From the NCBI GenBank assembly GCA_007124415.1, contig SLFE01000090.1:1-7620 (forward strand): a stretch of DNA of 7,620 bases, given 5' to 3'. The notes under the pieces were generated by a model. It was not told the DNA's origin. It searched no databases and saw only the letters and a program-made list of their open reading frames with translations. The position numbers and the translations under genes are program-made. This stretch comes from Waddliaceae bacterium (lineage in GTDB: Bacteria; Chlamydiota; Chlamydiia; Chlamydiales; SLFE01). This document shows positions 1 through 6,251 of this stretch, one piece after another (position 1 is the first letter of the stretch; every line of letters begins with the position of its first letter).

Positions 1-114
1 AAGAACGTCGAAATCGACTTTCGAGCCGTCTTCTTTTCCCAAAAGCTCGACATCGATGATATCGCCTTCTTTAACTTTATATTGCTTACCACCAGTTTTG
101 ATAATGGCGTACAT
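1..114 (-). CDS. rplU: 50S ribosomal protein L21, N-terminal part (runs off window start)
   Basis: This is the first 38 codons of large-subunit ribosomal protein L21, a 23S rRNA-binding component of the 50S subunit. Read on the minus strand, it begins MYAIIKTGGKQYKV and continues KEGDIIDVELL. This is the characteristic L21 opening (YAIIxTGGKQYxVxxGD). The full protein is normally about 100 residues, so the rest lies beyond position 1. The ATG at 114-112 is supported by a good Shine-Dalgarno sequence 6 nt upstream. The gene is divergent from the dehydrogenase-like gene at 220. In most bacteria rplU is followed by rpmA and obgE, which would lie to the left of this window. The identification is secure; only the C-terminal part is unseen. 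Confidence 0.96.
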   Translation of the reverse strand, partial: MYAIIKTGGKQYKVKEGDIIDVELLGKEDGSKVDFDVL

Positions 115-120
115 GATTAA

Positions 121-125
121 CTCCT
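121..125 (-). promoter_or_regulatory. Ribosome binding site of rplU
   Basis: On the minus strand the sequence reads TTAGGAG and is followed by TTAATC before the ATG at 114. The AGGAG core pairs well with the 16S rRNA tail and sits at a normal distance. It is the clearest Shine-Dalgarno site in the window and fixes the rplU start. Confidence 0.85.
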
Positions 126-137
126 AAAATTGACTAT

Positions 138-149
138 CTGTACGTACAG
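138..149. repeat. Perfect 12-bp palindrome, possible operator
   Basis: CTGTACGTACAG is its own reverse complement. It lies between the candidate rplU -10 element and the rplU ribosome binding site, so it would cover the transcription start. It could be a binding site for a dimeric regulator. As RNA it could form only a tight hairpin with little loop, so a DNA operator seems more likely. No other copy was noticed in the window. Confidence 0.35.
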
Positions 150-177
150 CATACCCCAAATTACCCTTTGAAATCAA
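148..177 (-). promoter_or_regulatory. Candidate sigma-70-type promoter of rplU
   Basis: On the minus strand, TTGATT (177-172) and TATGCT (153-148) are separated by 18 bp. Each hexamer matches the consensus at four of six positions. The region upstream of the -35 on this strand (178-215) is rich in A and T runs, which could act as an UP-like element, as is common for ribosomal genes. The -10 hexamer touches the 12-bp palindrome at 138-149. Assignment is by motif and spacing only. Confidence 0.45.
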
Positions 178-196
178 ATGAAAAATCCCATTAGAT
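168..196 (+). promoter_or_regulatory. Weak candidate promoter for the dehydrogenase-like gene
   Basis: TTGAAA (168-173, five of six consensus matches) is followed after 17 bp by TTAGAT (191-196, three of six). It points toward the gene at 220 and overlaps the candidate rplU -35, so the two divergent promoters may compete. The -10 match is poor, and this is only the best arrangement visible. Confidence 0.25.
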
Positions 197-219
197 AAGT
201 AAAAAAGGCTTTTTAAGCG

Positions 220-1197
220 ATGATGAACACACTTTTAATCAGGGATTCCTTTGAAGGGGAGGACATGGCCCGCCTCCGCAAAGAATTTCCCCAGTTTAAA
301 ATCATCACACTGGATGAAGGGGAAACCGTCCACAAACTCGGTATGGAAGCGTGCAGTCAAATCGAAATTATGTATGGATGCGCCCTGTCTGAGGCAGAGC
401 TCAACTTCCTTCCGCAGCTTCATTGGATTCATTGCGACTCCCCCTACCTGGACGATCTGTGCATGGATGCTATTAGAAAGTTGGGAAGTGTCTTAATCAC
501 AACGACTAAAGAAGAAAATCTTATTCAAGTAGGAGAATTTGCCATCGGCGCCGCACTGGCTTTTTCCAAAAAACTTTTTGATTGGGAGATCGAAAGCAGA
601 AATCCTGAACATATTGATCTATTGGAGCTTAGAAAGCAGATGTGGAAGATCCAGGGCAAAATTTTTCTTCAGATAGGGCTCGGAACAATCGGTAAAGAAA
701 TATCCAGAAGAGCAAAGATGGAAGGGTTCAGGGTTTGGGGGATGCAGAAAATAGCCTCGTTCCATCCCGAATGCGAAAAATGCCTCACACCTGACCGGCT
801 CCCGGAAGCTCTTCCGCAGGCAGACATTGTCTGCCTCGCCATGCCGAGGGAGGAGCCCGGCCCTTCGTGGTTTGACAAGGAAAAATTTTCTTTAATGAAA
901 AACGATTCAGTTCTTCTGGTATTCGGATCCGGCTCGGCCGTCAATCTCGACGACCTGGCGGAGGCTGAAAAAAAAGGAAAATTCAGGGGAATCCTCCTGG
1001 ACGCGCATTTTTCTCCCCCTATACCTAAAAACTATCCCTTATGGAATAGGCCCTACGTGATTGTTACTAACGAATCAAGCATATATCCCACCACCTTCGA
1101 ACATAGAAGCTTCAATACTTTTCTTTACAACCTGCGCCAATATCTCCACGGCAATTTCAGCGACATGAAAAATCTGATAAAGACCAAATCAGTATAA
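220..1197 (+). CDS. D-2-hydroxyacid dehydrogenase-like protein lacking the usual catalytic residues
   Basis: This 325-residue protein has the layout of NAD(P)-dependent D-isomer-specific 2-hydroxyacid dehydrogenases (phosphoglycerate/glyoxylate reductase type). It has an N-terminal substrate-side domain, a Rossmann glycine motif GLGTIG at 153-158, the pattern LLDAHFSPPIPKNYPLW near 259-275, and a helix NLRQYLHG at 304-311. The family catalytic Arg, Glu and His align by eye with Ser237 (FGSGSAVN), Phe264 (DAHFSPP) and Glu285 (TNESS), so all three are replaced. Hydride transfer of the usual kind is therefore doubtful. The protein may bind NAD or a ligand, act as a regulator, or use another mechanism. 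It starts at tandem ATGs (220, 223) behind only a weak AAAAGG. Its last 9 bp overlap the convergent glycosyltransferase. Family assignment is firm; function is unknown. Confidence 0.85.
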   Translation: MMNTLLIRDSFEGEDMARLRKEFPQFKIITLDEGETVHKLGMEACSQIEIMYGCALSEAELNFLPQLHWIHCDSPYLDDLCMDAIRKLGSVLITTTKEENLIQVGEFAIGAALAFSKKLFDWEIESRNPEHIDLLELRKQMWKIQGKIFLQIGLGTIGKEISRRAKMEGFRVWGMQKIASFHPECEKCLTPDRLPEALPQADIVCLAMPREEPGPSWFDKEKFSLMKNDSVLLVFGSGSAVNLDDLAEAEKKGKFRGILLDAHFSPPIPKNYPLWNRPYVIVTNESSIYPTTFEHRSFNTFLYNLRQYLHGNFSDMKNLIKTKSV

Positions 1198-2745
1198 ATC
1201 GACTCCCTCGGGAAGAAGGCCGTTGTACTCTTCGCAGCGGTAGAGAATCATCGCTTTGCACGGCTTTCCATACATGCGGAGCAGCGGAATGATCCCGACA
1301 AAACGGATGGTTTTAAAATAAGGCTTAAGCGCCTCTTCGAATTGAGCGATTGCCTGCTCTTCGGTACGGTGCTTGAGGGGATACTCTTCAAATACGGCAA
1401 AATATCCCGTTCGTCCCAGCTGCTCGTCGGCAAGGGTCGGCCAATAGGAAAATTGATTTTGCCTCCTTTGCCAATGGTTGAAAAAGTAGGCTCTTTTTTG
1501 ACCAGGGGCATAAAAACTCAAGAGAGAAGCTCCCTGATAGCGATCGCTGAACAAAAAATGTTGTTCAGGCAAATAACCCGCCTGAACAATCGGGTCCGCT
1601 ATGTTTTCCCATCCCAGGCACTCATTGAGCCGATTCAATTTCTGAGGAAGGGGCATGGCGGGCAAGACCCCTTTTGTCTGCACAGCCGTAAGAGAAAAAA
1701 CAAAACCGGCAATAAACAGCGAAAAACCCAAACCGCTATAGAGCCATTTTCTTCCGTGAGTTAAGTATTCGATGAGGAACCAGGCCAAATAAACAATGAT
1801 CATCGGATAGATATATACGCACCAGTTCCCCTGCATTTTTTGAAAAAGGGAAAAACTCTGATAAGCGGCCAAAATCAAAAATGAGGTCATGCCGAACAAG
1901 CGGAGAGCGGGAGGAATTAAACTTCTTCTTCTGAAAAGGGGAGCAAATGAAATCAATAGGCAGATGAACAAAATCGGGGAGAGCAGCCCGGCTTGGGCCC
2001 CCATGAAATCAAAAAAGTTTCCCTTGAGCAAAGCTCGTGACGCGCCGGCCCCGTGACCTCCGTTCATAGTGCTCCAGACGTGGTGGAACGTGGGCCATCC
2101 CCGCGAAGCGTTCCAAATGAGAGGGGAAAGCAAACCGAGAAGGGAGACGGCGGCCCCTGCCAAAATCGACCGGCTGCGAAATGCAGGAAACATCACGCTT
2201 CCGAGCAGGACCAAGCCCCAGATCAGATAAATCGGCCACTTGAAAATAGCCCCGAGGGCTATGATCATTCCAATGAGCAGATAGTTGGGAGTGCGTCCTT
2301 CTCTGGCCGCCGCAGCGAGAGGGATGCAGGCCAAAGTCCAGAACAAGGCCAGGCCGGCATCGGTGGTGGCATAATAAGAGGCGAAAAAACCCATTGGGGT
2401 TAAAGAACTTATGATTCCCGCCCAAAATGCCGTCCGCCTCTCAAGCCCCGAAACCAGCGACAAGACATAAACCGCAAGGGATATCACAAAAGACAGGGCA
2501 ACGGCACCGATTCTGACTCCAAGAACAGTATTCCCGAAGATCCGGGTGCCCAGCCAGATTTCTAAAGCAATTCCTGGAGGCTTGCTGTAGTAGCCCCAAT
2601 CAAGATTTTGACTCCAAGTCCAGTACTGAGCCTCGTCGGGAGCCAGCCCAAGCCCGCCGTACCGAATAAGAGCCGACATGGCAAAAGCTTTTATCAGCAA
2701 GATTCCCAAGAGGAGTAAAAATGATTTATCTCGAAAAGTCCGCAT
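1189..2745 (-). CDS. ArnT/PMT-like integral membrane glycosyltransferase (GT39/GT83-type)
   Basis: This 518-residue polytopic protein resembles dolichyl/undecaprenyl-phosphate sugar transferases such as ArnT. These use a lipid-linked sugar to glycosylate a lipid or protein on the outer face of the inner membrane. After a first membrane helix (about 8-26) comes the family motif LAPDEAQYW with the catalytic-type acidic pair Asp37-Glu38, then LDWGYYSKPPG (48-58) in the first periplasmic loop. About nine further hydrophobic segments lie between 77 and 354. A soluble tail follows, with SDRYQGASLLSFYAPGQ (400-416) and RRNQFSYWP-like residues near 427-436, typical of this family. The donor sugar and acceptor cannot be read from the sequence. 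The ATG at 2745 has no clear Shine-Dalgarno sequence. The gene is divergent from the adenylation-domain gene and convergent with the dehydrogenase-like gene, so it is its own transcription unit. Confidence 0.88.
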   Translation of the reverse strand: MRTFRDKSFLLLLGILLIKAFAMSALIRYGGLGLAPDEAQYWTWSQNLDWGYYSKPPGIALEIWLGTRIFGNTVLGVRIGAVALSFVISLAVYVLSLVSGLERRTAFWAGIISSLTPMGFFASYYATTDAGLALFWTLACIPLAAAAREGRTPNYLLIGMIIALGAIFKWPIYLIWGLVLLGSVMFPAFRSRSILAGAAVSLLGLLSPLIWNASRGWPTFHHVWSTMNGGHGAGASRALLKGNFFDFMGAQAGLLSPILFICLLISFAPLFRRRSLIPPALRLFGMTSFLILAAYQSFSLFQKMQGNWCVYIYPMIIVYLAWFLIEYLTHGRKWLYSGLGFSLFIAGFVFSLTAVQTKGVLPAMPLPQKLNRLNECLGWENIADPIVQAGYLPEQHFLFSDRYQGASLLSFYAPGQKRAYFFNHWQRRQNQFSYWPTLADEQLGRTGYFAVFEEYPLKHRTEEQAIAQFEEALKPYFKTIRFVGIIPLLRMYGKPCKAMILYRCEEYNGLLPEGVDLY

Positions 2746-2830
2746 GGCTATGCACTAAATATTATCATAGATTTGTCACATAAATAAAGAAATGATATGG
2801 GTCAGGTAGAAATAATAGTGAAACGGGCCG
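2746..2830. promoter_or_regulatory. Divergent promoter region between glycosyltransferase and adenylation-domain gene
   Basis: This 85-bp A/T-rich spacer must hold the promoters of both divergent genes. On the plus strand TTGTCA (2773-2778, five of six) precedes TATGGG (2796-2801) by 17 bp, and AATAAT occurs at 2811-2816. On the minus strand a TATGAT hexamer (five of six) lies just upstream of the glycosyltransferase, with only a poor -35 (TTTCTT) at 17 bp. No strong operator or hairpin was seen. The exact promoters are uncertain, but the location follows from gene orientation. Confidence 0.35.
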
Positions 2831-5419
2831 GTGGGGGTTCGTATGCAAACAATGGAGCGTCGAGGGCAGCTTCCCGAAGATATGCAGCTCGACTTAAAGA
2901 AAAAAACTCTTCCGCACCTGCTGGAAGAAGCCGCCTCGCAATTTCCCGATAAAATTGCGATATCCACTCCCGACGCCTCGATTTCCTTCAGATCATTGAA
3001 CGAAAAAGCCGATCGCCTTGCCGCTCAATTAATCTCAAAAGGCATTCAGCATCAATCACGTATCGCAGTCTTTGTCGAGCGGTGCCCGGAAATGATCATC
3101 GCGATGTTCGGCATTTGGAAAGCGGGCGGCATCTATATACCCGTCGATCCGCTGATGCCCAAACAACGAATTTCCGATGTCATAGCCGAAACCAATCCGG
3201 CCCTTTTGCTCTCGGGCATAACCCCGACTCCCAGCTATCTGCAAGACGAGGTCCCCTCATTATCTCTTGAGGAGCTTATCTCATCGCCTCTGCCGGAAGA
3301 CTATCAGAACTCGGATAGTCCTCTGCATCCAAAAGAAGGAGCCTACATTGTCTTTTCCGACGAAACAACCGGCAATTTTAAAGGAATAGAAATCAACCAT
3401 TTAGGAGTTGTCAACCTGGTTTACTGGTACCGAACCCGCCACTTAGTCGGCCCCGGCGATACAGCCGCTCTTGCAGCAAGGCCCTGTTCCGATCTGTCGA
3501 TTGCCGAAACGGCGGCAACTCTTTGCAACGGCGCCTCAGTAAAATTCCCGGCCAATGATGTCTTATCAAACGGCCATGCGCTCATTGAATGGATAGAAAA
3601 CGAGGCTGTCTCGCTTATCTTTCTACAAATTCCTTTGACCGAAACACTTATACAAATAAAGTGGCCTCGGGAAACACCTCTGAGGATTTTGTTCACCGGC
3701 GGGGATCAGCTAAAAAAGCATCCGAAACAGAATCTGCCCTTCACCCTCATCAATAATTACGGTCCGGCGGAAAACACCGTCATCTCAACGGAATACCGGG
3801 TCAATTCCGATGAAGACTCTCTTATTATTCCTATCGGGCAGCCCATTGCCAATGTTAAATCGTTTGTGATGGATAAAACAATGCAGCAAGTTCCCCATGG
3901 GGCCGCAGGGCAACTCTGTTTAGGAGGAGCAGGACTGGCCAAGGGCTACATCAACGACGAGGAGCTGAACCACAAGCAGTTCATCGTCCACACGCAGCTC
4001 GGAAAAAGGCCCGAAAGACTTTTCCTTACCGGAGACCTGGTTAGAAAGCGAAACGACGGAAAACTCGAATTTTTGGGAAAAATCGATCAGCAGGAGGCTC
4101 TTAAAGATGATAGAATCGGCATTTCGGCCGTTGAAAGCATTCTGAATTCACATCCTGCCGTCCATCACGCCGTAGTCAAATTGGTGGAGATCGGCGAGCA
4201 GCAGACACTTGTCGCCTATTGGGTTCAAACCGAAGGGGGGCATGTTTCCAAACAGGACTTAAAACGGACGCTGAAAAAAAGGCTTCCGGCTCATATGGTT
4301 CCCAAAAAATTTATTCAGCTAAACCAAATTCCTGTCGGAGCCAATGGAAAAATTTGTTATCGACAGCTCCCTACTCAGCAGCTTGAGGGAGAAACTGCCG
4401 ACGAAGACGATATTCCGCAGAATGCAATCGAAAAACAGCTTCAGTCTCTATTTCAACAAGAACTTGGCATCAATTGCATCGGGGTACACAAAACTCTGTT
4501 CGATATCAAAGCCACATCCTCGGGCAGCAAACACCTCCTCTTGAAAATCAACCAGCATTTTGGAAAACATCTCACTCTCGCCCACCTTCTAAAACATGAC
4601 TCTATTTCCTCAATGGCCGAACTGATTATGACTCCCTCTTCGCAAATTCCCAAAGATGATCTCATCGAGTTTCAAAACAAAGGGGAAGGAGGGCCCATTT
4701 TTTGCGTTCATGGACTTGAAGGGGATCTCTACCCTTACTACCTGCTTTCAAAATACTTGGGATCGCACCATCCCGTCTACGGCCTCCCCGTAGAAGAGGA
4801 AGACGATTCCATCGAAAAAATGGCCGAAGATTATGTCGAAAAGATACTGCGGGCCTACCCATCGGGAAAACTCAATCTTCTCGGCTTTTCGATCGGAAGC
4901 TATGTCGTTTTGGAAATGGCCAGACTCTTGAAAGAAAAGAATAGAGACGTCTCACTTGCGGGCATTATCGATACGTATGCTCCGCATTTTCTGCAAAAGC
5001 ACCCCTTGTTAAAAAGGCTTCAGATCAACGCCTCGCATTTTTTCGCCCTCACTGCCAAGCAGAAGAAAGATTTCCTAATAGCAAGATGGGAAGATCTGGA
5101 AGAAAAAACGTCGCACATTTTCGGGATAAAAAGCGAAGACAATCTCGATATCATCCCCGAATCGCTCAAATTAACTTTCCAAAAAGCTATGAGCAGCTAC
5201 TCGCCCAAGGCCTGCGAGGTTCCGATAACCCTTATCCTTCCGCAGGATGAATCGAATCATCACTGCCAAGACCCGTCAAAAGGATGGAAAAACCTGGCGG
5301 GCAACTTAACAATCGAAAAAGTTCAAGGAACGCCTCAATCAATTCTAGAAATTCCCGACATCAAGCAGCTGGCAGACATCATAAAAAAACATGCCGATAA
5401 TAAAACCTCTTACATTTAA
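2831..5419 (+). CDS. Single-module NRPS-like protein: adenylation, carrier and thioesterase domains (A-PCP-TE)
   Basis: This 862-residue protein would activate an acid with ATP, load it on a phosphopantetheine arm and release it. The adenylation domain (about 25-515) shows A2 KAGGIYIPVDP (97-107), A4 SDLSIAE with Asp221 at the amino-group-binding position, A5 NNYGPAE (308-314), A6 near 360-373, A7 TGDL (400-403) and A10 NGKI with Lys507. A3 reads FSDETTGNFKG (175-185) instead of YTSGTTGxPKG, and A8 (416-435) lacks the usual RG and ELGEIE residues. The carrier domain (about 530-600) has DIKATS with candidate Ser563. The thioesterase (about 618-855) has HG (627-628), GFSIG with Ser687, and Asp714, but Pro835 where the His is expected. 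There is no condensation domain. Numbering is from the GTG at 2831. The ATG at 2843, behind GGGGG, is an equally good or better start. The 3' end overlaps the DUF2156 gene. Confidence 0.92.
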   Translation: MGVRMQTMERRGQLPEDMQLDLKKKTLPHLLEEAASQFPDKIAISTPDASISFRSLNEKADRLAAQLISKGIQHQSRIAVFVERCPEMIIAMFGIWKAGGIYIPVDPLMPKQRISDVIAETNPALLLSGITPTPSYLQDEVPSLSLEELISSPLPEDYQNSDSPLHPKEGAYIVFSDETTGNFKGIEINHLGVVNLVYWYRTRHLVGPGDTAALAARPCSDLSIAETAATLCNGASVKFPANDVLSNGHALIEWIENEAVSLIFLQIPLTETLIQIKWPRETPLRILFTGGDQLKKHPKQNLPFTLINNYGPAENTVISTEYRVNSDEDSLIIPIGQPIANVKSFVMDKTMQQVPHGAAGQLCLGGAGLAKGYINDEELNHKQFIVHTQLGKRPERLFLTGDLVRKRNDGKLEFLGKIDQQEALKDDRIGISAVESILNSHPAVHHAVVKLVEIGEQQTLVAYWVQTEGGHVSKQDLKRTLKKRLPAHMVPKKFIQLNQIPVGANGKICYRQLPTQQLEGETADEDDIPQNAIEKQLQSLFQQELGINCIGVHKTLFDIKATSSGSKHLLLKINQHFGKHLTLAHLLKHDSISSMAELIMTPSSQIPKDDLIEFQNKGEGGPIFCVHGLEGDLYPYYLLSKYLGSHHPVYGLPVEEEDDSIEKMAEDYVEKILRAYPSGKLNLLGFSIGSYVVLEMARLLKEKNRDVSLAGIIDTYAPHFLQKHPLLKRLQINASHFFALTAKQKKDFLIARWEDLEEKTSHIFGIKSEDNLDIIPESLKLTFQKAMSSYSPKACEVPITLILPQDESNHHCQDPSKGWKNLAGNLTIEKVQGTPQSILEIPDIKQLADIIKKHADNKTSYI
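5383..5389 (+). other. A7 run at the NRPS/DUF2156 junction, possible slippage site
   Basis: Seven consecutive A residues are read ATA AAA AAA in the adenylation-protein frame and end one base before the ATG of the DUF2156 gene. Loss of a single A in RNA, or a +1 ribosomal shift, would join the two frames exactly at that ATG and give a fused protein. No Shine-Dalgarno sequence precedes the ATG, so the run may instead simply provide an unstructured coupled start. Confidence 0.3.
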
Positions 5420-6218
5420 TGACAGAAATCTAATCAATGGCTATTTTTCCCGCTATCCTCCCATTTTTTCGGAATGCACTTTCAGCAACCTGTTCATATG
5501 GGGAGAGGACCGCCCGACCTCCTTTTGTGAAATCGAAGGGACGCTGATTTTCTTAATTGAAGAACATGTCATATTCGGCCCGCCGATCGGCCCTTTGCCG
5601 ATCGACGAGATCGTCCCGCGCCTTCCCTTCGATGCCAGCAAAGCTGTCAGGACGACCCTCCCATCGAATATGAAAGCTCTCGACTGGACGTTTAAAACCA
5701 GCCCGGAAAATGCCGACTATGTTTACCTGGTTTCCGAGTTGAAAGATCTGCCGGGAAGCAAATTTCAAAAGAAGCGGCAGCTTGTAAGAGGCTGCCTAAG
5801 CCGTTATGAATGCGCCTACGAACCGCTTGACAGCAGCAACCGAGATGAGTGCCTCGATCAGTATCGCAGTGCAGGCAGCAGACACGCATCCGAGCGCCAT
5901 GCTGTCGAAAGGTTGTTTAAACACTACAACCAGTTCGATGTTTTCGGCGGAGCGATCCGGATCGAAGGAAGGATCGAAGGGTTCATGATCGCAAAAGCCC
6001 TCAATCCCTCAACAGCCGTCGGCCACGCTGAGTGGACGAACCACAAGTTCCACGGCCTTTCCGAGCTCATGCACCATTGGATGGCAAAATACTCTCTCGA
6101 GAACTTCTCTTACCTCAACCTCGAACAGGATCTCGGCATTTCCGGTCTCCGCGAGGCCAAGCGGCGATTTCGCCCCGACCACATGGTCGTCAAATGGGAA
6201 GGGCGGAAAAACTATTGA
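5391..6218 (+). CDS. DUF2156 protein (MprF C-terminal-like, GNAT-fold aminoacyl/acyltransferase)
   Basis: This 275-residue soluble protein matches the DUF2156 family, which is related to the catalytic part of MprF (phosphatidylglycerol lysyltransferase). Recognisable blocks are IKPLTFNDRNLINGYFSRYPP (4-24), FSNLFIW (31-37), DYVYLVSELKDLPGSKFQKKR (109-129), GGAIRIEGRIEGFMIAKAL (186-204) and NLEQDLGISGLREAKRRFRP (243-262). Together these form the duplicated acetyltransferase-like fold. MprF itself moves an aminoacyl group from tRNA to a lipid. The acceptor and donor of free-standing DUF2156 proteins are not established. There are no membrane helices, unlike full MprF. The gene overlaps the upstream A-PCP-TE gene by 29 bp in another frame and has no visible ribosome binding site, so it is probably translated by coupling. 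This suggests a shared pathway. The early family block at residues 4-24 rules out a start further downstream. Confidence 0.88.
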   Translation: MPIIKPLTFNDRNLINGYFSRYPPIFSECTFSNLFIWGEDRPTSFCEIEGTLIFLIEEHVIFGPPIGPLPIDEIVPRLPFDASKAVRTTLPSNMKALDWTFKTSPENADYVYLVSELKDLPGSKFQKKRQLVRGCLSRYECAYEPLDSSNRDECLDQYRSAGSRHASERHAVERLFKHYNQFDVFGGAIRIEGRIEGFMIAKALNPSTAVGHAEWTNHKFHGLSELMHHWMAKYSLENFSYLNLEQDLGISGLREAKRRFRPDHMVVKWEGRKNY

Positions 6219-6251
6219 TTCTCTTGGCGTGATGGGGGTACTCTTGTCGAG

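Noticed and set aside
201..215. AAAAAAGGCTTTTT as a terminator hairpin
   Set aside because: The stem would be A-T pairs with almost no loop, and no upstream gene ends here; it is more likely an A/T-rich promoter element.
968..975. A8 run in the dehydrogenase-like gene as a possible frameshift site
   Set aside because: The frame on both sides matches the family without a break, and the run encodes an ordinary Lys-rich stretch (EKKGK).
1342..1764. Open frame of 140 codons on the plus strand inside the glycosyltransferase gene
   Set aside because: It is antisense to a well-supported membrane protein, has no recognisable domain and no convincing ribosome binding site, so it is a chance frame.
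2009..2425. Open frame of 138 codons on the minus strand, and the plus-strand frame at 2053-2403
   Set aside because: Both lie inside the glycosyltransferase coding region, and their translations are compositionally odd (rich in Arg, Pro, His or Gly) with no family signature.
5959..5980. Direct repeat GGATCGAAGG at 5959 and 5971
   Set aside because: It encodes RIEG twice inside a conserved DUF2156 block where relatives have similar residues, so it is explained by coding.
6221..6250. Possible sigma-54 promoter (TTGGCGTGATG) before the HELCH gene
   Set aside because: The GG is not followed by a GC at the required 10-bp distance, so the -24/-12 pattern is not met.
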